Below are positions 1 to 5,021 of a DNA stretch of 5,021 bases, one piece after another; the first letter of the stretch is position 1; each line of letters begins with the position of its first letter. The DNA is from Thermoanaerobacterales bacterium (GTDB taxonomy: Bacteria > Bacillota > Thermosediminibacteria > Thermosediminibacterales > Tepidanaerobacteraceae). The notes under the pieces were generated by a model. It did not search any database. It was given only the letters and a program-made list of their open reading frames with translations, and was not told the DNA's origin. The position numbers were made by a program, and so were the translations under genes. Location: assembly GCA_012841995.1 (NCBI GenBank), contig DUTQ01000018.1:1-5021 (forward strand), in the 5' to 3' direction.

Positions 1-471
1 CAGAGAGTAAATATTTATGTTTCGATACTTATACTACTAATTATAATAACTATAGGCGTAATTTTTGATATAATAGGAATTGCCGTTGCTTCAGCTAATG
101 AATCCCCCTTTCATTCAATGGCAGCTGATAAGGTTCCAGGTGGCAAAGAAGCGGTTAAACTTATTCGCAACGCTGATATCGTTTCTAATATATGTAATGA
201 TGTTGTTGGGGATATTTGTGGCATAATTAGTGGCGCTGCAAGTGCGACTATTGTGTTAAAAACAATATCGATTTTTAATAATGTTAAAGTTACTGTCTTA
301 AGCGCTGTCATAGCAGGAATAGTATCTACTTTGACAATAGGTGGAAAGGCAATTGGTAAAGGGATTGCAATCAAAAATTCAAAAACCGTAGTATATAATG
401 TAGCATTGGTGTTACATATTTTAAAAAAACGCCTTAGAATAAATCTATTTAAAGACAACAAAAAGCATTAG
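1..471 (+). CDS. CorB/CNNM-like (DUF21-like) small membrane protein, 5'-truncated by the window
   Basis: The frame is open from the first base to a TAG at 469-471, giving 156 visible residues, so the start lies outside the window. The in-frame ATG at 118 is unlikely to be the start: it has no SD and falls inside what looks like the conserved core. Visible parts are a hydrophobic helix at residues 7-32, then an ANESPFHSMA segment (32-41) and a charged stretch with KLIRNAD (53-59). A second weak helix with NDVVGD (66-71) and GIISGA follows, then a third hydrophobic segment (about 97-119) and a basic tail. The order of small-residue helix, conserved Glu, 'KLIRNAD' and an Asn-containing helix resembles the DUF21 transmembrane domain of CorB/CNNM Mg2+/Co2+ transporters. 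No CBS or CorC domain follows, so ion transport is unproven. From memory, clostridial genomes often carry such a protein before tlyA, labelled 'Mg2+ and Co2+ transporter CorB'. It is probably the upstream member of the tlyA-recN operon. Confidence 0.72.
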   Translation, partial: QRVNIYVSILILLIIITIGVIFDIIGIAVASANESPFHSMAADKVPGGKEAVKLIRNADIVSNICNDVVGDICGIISGAASATIVLKTISIFNNVKVTVLSAVIAGIVSTLTIGGKAIGKGIAIKNSKTVVYNVALVLHILKKRLRINLFKDNKKH

Positions 472-492
472 ACACTACGAGGTGAATAAGCT

Positions 493-1299
493 ATGAAAGA
501 TTCCAAACAAAGATTAGACTGTCTATTAGTACAAAAAGGTCTGTTTACAAGCAGAGAAAAAGCGAAGGCAGAGATCATGACTGGTAGTGTATATATCGAT
601 AATGTAATGATAGATAAGCCTGGCACTATAGTAAATGTGAACAGTTCAGTTTTTGTTAAACAAAAATCTATACCTTATGTGAGTAGAGGCGGACTTAAGT
701 TGGAAAAAGCATTAAAAGTCTTTGATGTTGATATGAAAAATAAAGTTGCAATAGATATTGGTGCTTCTACTGGTGGTTTTACAGATTGTCTGTTGAAAAA
801 CGGTGCAAAAAGAGTCTATGCTGTCGATGTTGGATATGGCCAGCTTGATGTAAAGTTACGAAATGATGAAAGGGTTATTGTGCTTGAAAGAACAAATGCT
901 CGTTATTTAACACTGGATGATATCGGTGAGACAGCAGATGTAATTACAGTAGATCTATCTTTTATTTCGCTAAGCAAAGTATTTCCGGTTTTTTCAACCC
1001 TTTTAAAGGAAGATGGCGATTTAATCACCTTAATTAAGCCTCAATTTGAAGTTGGTAAAGGAGAAGTAGGGAAAAAAGGAGTTGTCAAAGACAAAGCCTT
1101 GCATGAAAAGACAATAAACAATATTGTATTATGTGCAAGACAAAATAACTTTTTTATACAAGCCTTGGATTTTTCACCTATAACAGGCCCTAAAGGCAAT
1201 ATAGAATACTTAGCGTGGTTTAAAAATTCCCCGAAGGGTAAGAGACCTATTGATGTTGCAGCTGTAGTAAAAAAATCTCATGATAAACTGATAAAATAG
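493..1299 (+). CDS. tlyA: TlyA family 16S/23S rRNA (cytidine-2'-O)-methyltransferase
   Basis: This cytoplasmic enzyme uses S-adenosylmethionine to 2'-O-methylate cytidines of rRNA; in mycobacteria this sensitises ribosomes to capreomycin. The 268 residues match the usual family length. An N-terminal S4 RNA-binding domain (about 6-58, RLDCLLVQKGL onward) is joined by YVSRGGLKLE (62-71) to an FtsJ-like Rossmann methyltransferase domain. That domain shows the SAM-binding DIGASTGGFTD (88-98), VDVGYGQL (111-118), DLSFISL (154-160), LIKPQFEVGK (180-189) and a C-terminal GPKGNIEYL. The K-D-K-E catalytic tetrad is visible as K69, D154, K182 and E238; as I recall, this is the same numbering as in Mycobacterium tuberculosis TlyA. 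The ATG at 493 has a GAGGTG SD at 479-484. It starts 21 nt after the membrane-protein gene and ends 17 nt before the next gene, so cotranscription is likely. Database labels such as 'hemolysin' are historical and nothing in the sequence supports a toxin. Confidence 0.96.
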   Translation: MKDSKQRLDCLLVQKGLFTSREKAKAEIMTGSVYIDNVMIDKPGTIVNVNSSVFVKQKSIPYVSRGGLKLEKALKVFDVDMKNKVAIDIGASTGGFTDCLLKNGAKRVYAVDVGYGQLDVKLRNDERVIVLERTNARYLTLDDIGETADVITVDLSFISLSKVFPVFSTLLKEDGDLITLIKPQFEVGKGEVGKKGVVKDKALHEKTINNIVLCARQNNFFIQALDFSPITGPKGNIEYLAWFKNSPKGKRPIDVAAVVKKSHDKLIK

Positions 1300-1316
1300 G
1301 AATCACCATAAACCCA

Positions 1317-1829
1317 ATGAATACATTACAATATTTTGTAGTCGGGGCTTTTTTCGGGGTAATTTGTTTGTTATACATAATAAAACAATATAAGCGATAT
1401 AAGATTAAAAAAAGACTTAAGAGGGCTAAAACTGGAGAAAGTAAAGCTATAAGCTTATTAAAAAAACAAGGATTTGAAATTCTGGAACTACAAAAAGAAA
1501 ATTATTATAATATTTTAGTTGACAATAAACCTTATAAAGCATCAGTGAAAGCCGATATGATAGTAAAAAAGCGCAATAAAATCTATGTGGTTGAAGTAAA
1601 AACAGGAAAAAAAGCTCCATCTCCTAAATTACCGGCAACCCGTCGACAACTTTTAGAGTATTATATGGTTTATAAACCCGATGGCTTACTATTAGTCGAC
1701 ATGGAACAAAAAAAAATAAAAAAAATAGAGTATCCTATAGCACATTATTCCCATGCAAAAAACATTCTATGGTTTATAGGAGTGTTTATAGTTGGATTTA
1801 TTATAGGATTTTTGACAAGAGGTGATTAA
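1317..1829 (+). CDS. Membrane-flanked protein with a PD-(D/E)XK nuclease-like core, function unknown
   Basis: I do not recognise a named gene. The 170-residue product has a hydrophobic N-terminal segment (about 5-22), a very basic stretch (23-38), a soluble core (about 40-140) and a second hydrophobic segment (about 149-167) near the C-terminus. The core reads like a PD-(D/E)XK fold: GESKAISLLKKQGFEIL (40-56) resembles the first helix of YraN and restriction-endonuclease-like proteins. Asp80 in KADMIV, Glu93 and Lys95 in VVEVKTGK, and Gln111/Tyr115 in RRQLLEYY then follow in the expected order. If active it would be a Mg2+-dependent nuclease held at the membrane with its core probably cytoplasmic; this is inference from motifs only. 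The ATG at 1317 keeps the first hydrophobic segment intact, but its SD is poor: the only candidate, AGGA at 1298-1301, is about 15 nt away. Translation may therefore depend on coupling to tlyA. The gene ends 4 nt before nadK, and its last codons hold the nadK ribosome binding site. Confidence 0.8.
   Translation: MNTLQYFVVGAFFGVICLLYIIKQYKRYKIKKRLKRAKTGESKAISLLKKQGFEILELQKENYYNILVDNKPYKASVKADMIVKKRNKIYVVEVKTGKKAPSPKLPATRRQLLEYYMVYKPDGLLLVDMEQKKIKKIEYPIAHYSHAKNILWFIGVFIVGFIIGFLTRGD
1818..1825 (+). promoter_or_regulatory. nadK ribosome binding site (AGAGGTGA), decides the nadK start
   Basis: AGAGGTGA lies in the last codons of the preceding gene. It sits about 8-9 nt before the ATG at 1834, which is good spacing. 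The in-frame GTG at 1822 is part of this SD itself and has no SD of its own, so the ATG is the better start. The arrangement implies tight translational coupling with the upstream gene. Confidence 0.85.
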
Positions 1830-1833
1830 AATT

Positions 1834-2703
1834 ATGAATACTATAGGCCTTGTTGCAAATATCAGCAAGAGTGCTTGTATTCCAATTGCTAACAAATTAT
1901 TAAACTGGTTTAATAAAAATGGGTATGCCGTGATTGTTGAAGAGGACCTAGCAAAGCTTTTAAATAGATATGACTTGGCTGTGGCATTTAATAACGAGAG
2001 TTTTGCTGAAAAAGTAGATATTGTTATTACTCTTGGGGGAGATGGGACACTGCTCAGAGTTGCTAGAACTATGGCTAAGTTTAATATTCCAATCCTAGGC
2101 ATTAATTTAGGTCGTTTGGGTTTTTTAACAGAAGTAGAAGTATCTAATTTATTGGATGACTTATCCCGTCTAAAGGAAAAAAAATTTTCTATTGAAAATA
2201 GAATGATGTTGCAAGCCTATGTTATAAGAAACAAGCGTATTATAAAAGAATTTATAGCATTAAATGATGTAGTAGTTACAAAAGGGCCTTTTGCTAGATT
2301 GATAATATTAAAAGCCAGTGCAAATGACGATTATATTGATACTTATCCGGCAGACGGCCTAATAATTTCTACGCCAACGGGTTCAACAGCATATTCTCTA
2401 TCTGCCGGAGGTCCAATAATAAATCCCAATATGGAACTAATAATGCTTACACCAATTTGCCCTCATACTCTACAAAGTCGTTCTATTATTTTTTCAAAAG
2501 ATGATACCATTAAAATAAAGGTAATGGCAGAACACCCCGAGATTATGTTGACGGTAGATGGTCAACAAGGGTTTAAAATACTGCCAAATGATGAGGTGAT
2601 TGTTAAGAAAGCCAATTTTTTTACAAAGCTTATTAAAATTAGCAATAGAAGTTTCTATGATATACTTAGAGATAAATTAACAGAGACAAATATCTATGAA
2701 TAA
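1834..2703 (+). CDS. nadK: NAD kinase (ATP/polyphosphate-dependent), NADP synthesis
   Basis: NAD kinase phosphorylates NAD+ at the 2'-hydroxyl of its adenosine ribose to make NADP+ in the cytosol, setting the NADP(H) pool for biosynthesis. From the ATG at 1834 the protein is 289 residues, typical for the bacterial family. The N-terminal domain carries the hallmark LGGDGTLLR (67-75), with Asp70 as the expected catalytic residue, followed by ILGINLGRLGFLTE (87-100). The NAD-binding region has ALNDVVV (142-148, Asn144/Asp145) and the glycine-rich TPTGSTAYSLSAGGPI (180-195). TPICPHTLQSR (206-216) and VDGQ (241-244) follow. All motifs are intact and in order. A longer version from the GTG at 1822 would add only four residues (MIKI) and would use the SD as codons. 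In Bacillus subtilis the NAD kinase gene is not in this cluster, whereas a place between tlyA and argR is common in Clostridia (from memory). Confidence 0.97.
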   Translation: MNTIGLVANISKSACIPIANKLLNWFNKNGYAVIVEEDLAKLLNRYDLAVAFNNESFAEKVDIVITLGGDGTLLRVARTMAKFNIPILGINLGRLGFLTEVEVSNLLDDLSRLKEKKFSIENRMMLQAYVIRNKRIIKEFIALNDVVVTKGPFARLIILKASANDDYIDTYPADGLIISTPTGSTAYSLSAGGPIINPNMELIMLTPICPHTLQSRSIIFSKDDTIKIKVMAEHPEIMLTVDGQQGFKILPNDEVIVKKANFFTKLIKISNRSFYDILRDKLTETNIYE

Positions 2704-2715
2704 AGAGGTGAGGAC

Positions 2716-3162
2716 ATGAAAGCCAAAAGGCATATGAAGATTCGGCAAATAATAAGAGGAAGACCAATTGAAACTCAAGAACAATTAGCAAATGAATTAA
2801 AAGCTGAGGGCTTTAATGTTACACAAGCTACAGTTTCTAGGGATATAAAAGAACTTAGATTGATAAAAGTTTTGAGAGACGACGAAAGATACTGTTACGC
2901 AGAACCAAGTAAAGGTTCTTTTGTATCGGAAAAATTGTTTAGGATGTTTAAAGAATCTATTACAAGCATAGACTCTGCGGAAAATCTTATAGTTATTAAG
3001 ACTCTATCTGGAACTGCTTCTGCTGTAGCAGAAGCTATAGATGGCCTTGATTGGAACGATATAATAGGGTCTATAGCAGGTGATAATACCATTTTATTAA
3101 TAGCTAAATCAAAAGGAGCAGTAAAAAAACTGTTAAAGAAATTTGAAGAAATAATGAGATAA
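2716..3162 (+). CDS. argR: Arginine repressor ArgR/AhrC
   Basis: ArgR is a hexameric, L-arginine-dependent DNA-binding regulator that represses arginine synthesis and, in Bacillus, activates arginine catabolism. The 148 residues match the family (about 149 in B. subtilis AhrC). The N-terminal winged helix-turn-helix starts RHMKIRQII (5-13) and contains ETQEQLANELK (19-29) and the DNA-reading TQATVSRDIKEL (36-47). The C-terminal oligomerisation and arginine-binding domain has GTASAVAEAID (99-109) and GSIAGDNTILLIA (118-130). Asp123 corresponds to the first of the two acidic residues that contact arginine in E. coli ArgR; the second position is Asn124 here, a change I believe also occurs in other Firmicutes. 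The start at 2716 has the SD AGAGGTGAGGA (2704-2714) and matches the AhrC N-terminus better than the internal Met at residue 7. It lies 12 nt after nadK and 12 nt before recN. I saw no clear ARG box within the window. Confidence 0.97.
   Translation: MKAKRHMKIRQIIRGRPIETQEQLANELKAEGFNVTQATVSRDIKELRLIKVLRDDERYCYAEPSKGSFVSEKLFRMFKESITSIDSAENLIVIKTLSGTASAVAEAIDGLDWNDIIGSIAGDNTILLIAKSKGAVKKLLKKFEEIMR
3016..3035. repeat. Perfect 9-bp inverted repeat with a 2-nt centre inside argR
   Basis: GCTTCTGCT at 3016-3024 and AGCAGAAGC at 3027-3035 are exact reverse complements around GT. The site lies in the codons for the arginine-binding segment GTASAVAEA, where alternating Ala codons GCT and GCA create much of the symmetry. 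There is no following U-run, so it is not a terminator. It may be coincidental; a protein-binding or mRNA-structure role is possible but unsupported. Confidence 0.6.
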
Positions 3163-3167
3163 GGAGG
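3160..3167 (+). promoter_or_regulatory. recN ribosome binding site overlapping the argR stop codon
   Basis: TAAGGAGG contains the argR stop codon TAA (3160-3162) running straight into a consensus SD, 7 nt before the recN ATG at 3175. Ribosomes ending argR translation would be placed on the recN SD, which predicts coupled translation. It is the strongest SD in the window. Confidence 0.85.
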
Positions 3168-3174
3168 CAGATTA

Positions 3175-4899
3175 ATGCTCCTTAAACTCTATATAAAAAA
3201 CTTTGCTTTGATCGACGAGTTAGACTTAACATTTAAAAATGGGTTAAATGTTTTAACGGGTGAAACAGGAGCTGGAAAATCCATTATTATTGATGCAATA
3301 AGCATGATTATTGGCGAAAGAGCTTCAAGCGAATATATAAGGTCTGGTACCGAGAGTGCAGAAATAACAGCATTGTTTGATTATAATAATGAACAGATTA
3401 ATATTATTTTGAGTGAAAATGGCATTGAATCAGATGGAGATAATATTATTATAAGCAGACAGCTGACAGAGCAGGGGAAAAACTATTGCAGATTAAACGG
3501 CAAAATAGTTCCTGTATTTCTTTTAAAAAAGATATCAGAACATTTGGTTGATATACATGGGCAACATCAACACCAATCATTGTTTCATAGTAAAAATCAT
3601 CTTAAAATACTTGACTCGCTAGGAACAGAAGAACTGATAGAATATAAAAAAACAGTAAATCAACTTTATAGAGAGTATTTATACTTAAATCGGCAGTTAA
3701 AAGATGCATTAAAAAAATATCATGAAATTGAAAAACAAAAAGAAACAATCAAATTCGAATTAGACGAGATTGAAAAGGCAAATATGAGACCTGGAGAAGA
3801 TAAAGAGCTTAAAGAAAAAAGTGAAATACTTCAAAATGCTGAAAAAATTTATAATGCATTAGAAATAGGATATAGCTTACTTTATAGAGGTAATGAAATG
3901 CCTTCAATTATTGATAATTTAAACAGGCTTATAATTTGTTTGGAAGACATAAAAGACTGTTTCAAACCAATTAATCCATCATTGGATTTTTTTAAAAATT
4001 TATTATTTGAGCTTGAAGATCATGCATCAACCTTACGAAATTATAAAGAAAAAATAGATTTTAATCCTCAAGAATTAGACAAACTAGAAGCAAGGATGAC
4101 AACAATTGACAGACTTAAAGCAAAATATAATATGAGTATAGATGATTTGCTAAATTATAAAGAACAAATAGAAACGAAATTAGCTCATGTATTAAACGTA
4201 GATGAAGAAATTTTAAAACTAAAAAACAAACTTAAAAAAGTTTCATCAGAATTAGTAAACTATGCTAATAAGCTTACAAACTCTAGGAAGAAAGTTGCAA
4301 AAAAACTGGAAAATGATATCGCAAAAGAATTAAACGAGCTTGGTATGAAGAATATAAAATTTTTTGTTAATATTTCAAGGATACAGGAAGCTGACGGCCT
4401 TTTAGTTAATGACAAGAAATATAAAATAACAAATGACGGTTTTGATATAGTGGATTTTTTGATATCCACAAATCCAGGAGAGCCCCTTAAACCACTAGCC
4501 AAAATTGTTTCCGGTGGAGAAGCATCTCGAATCATGTTAGCTTTAAAAAATATTTTAGCAAAGGTAGACAATATCCCGTGTCTTATATTTGACGAAATAG
4601 ATGCTGGAATAGGTGGTAGAACAGCTCAAATCGTGGGTGAAAAATTGGCAAAAGTTGCAAGAACCCACCAAGTTTTATGTGTTACCCATTCTCCTCAAAT
4701 TGCTAGTATGGGCGATTATCATTTTTTAATTAAAAAACAAACTTCTAAAAATAAAACTACTACAACAGTAAATCAAGTTACTGGTAAAAACCGAATAAGA
4801 GAGTTAGCGCGGATGCTAAGTGGTGCTGAGATTACGGAAAAAACTCTGAAACATGCTGAAGAAATGTTACAACTTGCAGATCAACTTAAGAAAATATAA
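3175..4899 (+). CDS. recN: DNA repair protein RecN, SMC-like ATPase
   Basis: RecN is a cytosolic SMC-family ATPase that gathers at DNA double-strand breaks early and helps bring ends together for RecA-dependent recombination. The 574 residues agree with the family (about 553 in E. coli, 576 in B. subtilis). The N-terminal ATPase lobe starts MLLKLYIKNFALID and has Walker A GETGAGKS (29-36) and the conserved DIHGQHQHQSL (126-136). A Lys/Glu-rich coiled-coil arm follows, with one strand about 150-205 and the return about 300-385, around a less regular middle section. The C-terminal lobe has the ABC signature VSGGEASRIMLALK (445-458), Walker B CLIFDEIDAGIGG (469-481, with Asp473 and Glu474) and the switch His505 in THSPQIA. 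All ATPase elements are present, so the gene appears functional. It is the last gene of the operon, followed at once by a terminator. In many bacteria recN is SOS-induced, but I found no LexA-type site next to it, as expected for an internal operon gene. Confidence 0.97.
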   Translation: MLLKLYIKNFALIDELDLTFKNGLNVLTGETGAGKSIIIDAISMIIGERASSEYIRSGTESAEITALFDYNNEQINIILSENGIESDGDNIIISRQLTEQGKNYCRLNGKIVPVFLLKKISEHLVDIHGQHQHQSLFHSKNHLKILDSLGTEELIEYKKTVNQLYREYLYLNRQLKDALKKYHEIEKQKETIKFELDEIEKANMRPGEDKELKEKSEILQNAEKIYNALEIGYSLLYRGNEMPSIIDNLNRLIICLEDIKDCFKPINPSLDFFKNLLFELEDHASTLRNYKEKIDFNPQELDKLEARMTTIDRLKAKYNMSIDDLLNYKEQIETKLAHVLNVDEEILKLKNKLKKVSSELVNYANKLTNSRKKVAKKLENDIAKELNELGMKNIKFFVNISRIQEADGLLVNDKKYKITNDGFDIVDFLISTNPGEPLKPLAKIVSGGEASRIMLALKNILAKVDNIPCLIFDEIDAGIGGRTAQIVGEKLAKVARTHQVLCVTHSPQIASMGDYHFLIKKQTSKNKTTTTVNQVTGKNRIRELARMLSGAEITEKTLKHAEEMLQLADQLKKI

Positions 4900-4924
4900 T
4901 AAGCCGTTTAGGCTTATTTTTTTT
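4898..4924 (+). terminator. Intrinsic (Rho-independent) terminator after recN
   Basis: An 8-bp perfect stem, AATAAGCC (4898-4905) with GGCTTATT (4911-4918), encloses the loop GTTTA. A run of eight Ts (4917-4924) overlaps and follows the stem. The stem begins inside the recN stop codon TAA (4897-4899). It marks the 3' end of the operon and separates it from the next gene. Confidence 0.9.
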
Positions 4925-4938
4925 GCAAAAATTACTCC

Positions 4939-4968
4939 GTATAGAAAAGCTTTTTAAAGGTTATCTTA
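4939..4968 (+). promoter_or_regulatory. Candidate forespore (sigma-G/sigma-F type) promoter
   Basis: GTATA at 4939-4943 fits the -35 pattern GYATA of B. subtilis sigma-F and sigma-G. After 18 nt, TATCTTA at 4962-4968 matches six of seven positions when scored against the sigma-G -10 pattern CATNNTA. Read as sigma-F, the -10 would be GGTTATCTTA at 4959-4968, after 15 nt. A transcript start near 4975 would leave a leader of roughly 40 nt before the start codon near 5014. I saw no good TTGACA/TATAAT pair in this gap. The match is short and in AT-rich DNA, so chance is a real alternative. It gains weight from gene order, because spoIVB, the usual recN neighbour, is forespore-expressed in B. subtilis. 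Confidence 0.4.
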
Positions 4969-4998
4969 TTTTTCAGACCTATTTTTTTGATTAAAAAT

Positions 4999-5007
4999 AA
5001 GGGGTGA
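4999..5007 (+). promoter_or_regulatory. Ribosome binding site of the gene entering at the right edge
   Basis: AAGGGGTGA resembles the consensus AAGGAGGTGA with one base missing. It ends 6 nt before TTG at 5014-5016. A GTG at 5004-5006 lies within the SD and is a less likely start. Confidence 0.6.
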
Positions 5008-5013
5008 AATTTT

Positions 5014-5021
5014 TTGCAAAA
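5014..5021 (+). CDS. Start of the next gene, TTG start, probably spoIVB by gene order
   Basis: Only TTG CAA and two further bases are visible, so the product cannot be read. The start is supported by the SD at 4999-5007, by the upstream terminator, which makes this a new transcription unit, and by the candidate forespore promoter at 4939-4968. In B. subtilis and most Clostridia recN is followed by spoIVB, the serine peptidase that signals from forespore to mother cell to activate SpoIVFB and pro-sigma-K processing, and then by spo0A. The identity is therefore an inference from synteny, not from sequence. An alternative start is GTG at 5004, which would read M-K-F-F-A-K without an independent SD. 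Confidence 0.45.

Noticed and set aside
118..120. ATG at 118 as the true start of the first gene
   Set aside because: The frame is open to the window edge with a plausible transmembrane helix upstream, and no SD precedes this ATG.
111..461. 116-codon open frame on the - strand
   Set aside because: It lies fully opposite the CorB-like gene, has no SD or recognisable motif, and its hydrophobic character mirrors the coding strand.
493..1299. TlyA as a hemolysin or toxin
   Set aside because: S4 plus FtsJ-like domains with an intact K-D-K-E tetrad identify an rRNA methyltransferase; there is no signal peptide or pore-forming feature.
1767..2102. 111-codon open frame on the - strand across the end of the unnamed gene and the start of nadK
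   Set aside because: Both sense genes are well supported, and the product has no domain or start signal.
2895..3092. 65-codon open frame on the - strand within argR
   Set aside because: Antisense shadow of a confidently identified repressor gene.
4450..4469. GTGGAT ... ATCCAC inverted repeat in recN
   Set aside because: Only a 6-bp stem with an 8-nt loop inside conserved coding sequence; expected by chance.
4260..4571. 103-codon open frame on the - strand within recN
   Set aside because: Antisense to the RecN coiled-coil and ABC signature region, Phe/Ser-rich as expected from the reverse of Lys/Glu codons, with no SD.
4923..4945. TTGCAA ... TATAGA as a housekeeping sigma-A promoter
   Set aside because: The spacer is only 11 nt, far from the usual 16-18, and the TTG overlaps the terminator T-run.
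1..5021. CRISPR arrays, tRNA/rRNA genes, insertion sequences or a defence island
   Set aside because: No regularly spaced direct repeats, no tRNA-like cloverleaf or rRNA sequence in the short gaps, and no transposase motifs; nearly all of the window is intact core genes.

Overview
The window is strongly AT-rich DNA with short intergenic gaps and good Shine-Dalgarno (SD) sites of the AGGAGG/GAGGTG type. Its gene content and order (tlyA, nadK, argR, recN, then a new gene behind a terminator) match the dxs-tlyA-argR-recN-spoIVB-spo0A neighbourhood of endospore-forming Firmicutes. The extra membrane-protein gene before tlyA and the nadK between tlyA and argR point to Clostridia rather than Bacillus. 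I cannot name a genus from the sequence alone.

Layout, all on the + strand: (1) 1-471, the 3' part of a small membrane protein resembling the transmembrane part of CorB/CNNM transporters; (2) 493-1299, TlyA, an rRNA 2'-O-methyltransferase with an S4 domain; (3) 1317-1829, an unnamed protein with a membrane segment at each end and a PD-(D/E)XK nuclease-like core; (4) 1834-2703, NAD kinase; (5) 2716-3162, arginine repressor ArgR/AhrC; (6) 3175-4899, DNA repair ATPase RecN; (7) 4898-4924, an intrinsic terminator; (8) about 90 bp of noncoding DNA with a candidate forespore-type promoter; (9) from about 5014, the first codons of another gene, by gene order probably spoIVB.

Gaps between the six genes are 21, 17, 4, 12 and 12 nt. 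I see no internal terminator or convincing internal promoter, so they are best read as one polycistronic unit whose promoter lies upstream of the window and whose end is the recN terminator. The unit mixes ribosome modification (TlyA), cofactor supply (NADP from NadK), arginine-responsive regulation (ArgR) and double-strand-break repair (RecN). This is a conserved housekeeping linkage rather than a single pathway.

Most of the window is ordinary core genome, and I see no mobile element, CRISPR array, RNA gene or defence island. The least explained items are the membrane-flanked PD-(D/E)XK-like protein, the CorB-like membrane protein that lacks CBS domains, and the candidate sigma-G/sigma-F promoter in the recN-downstream gap.
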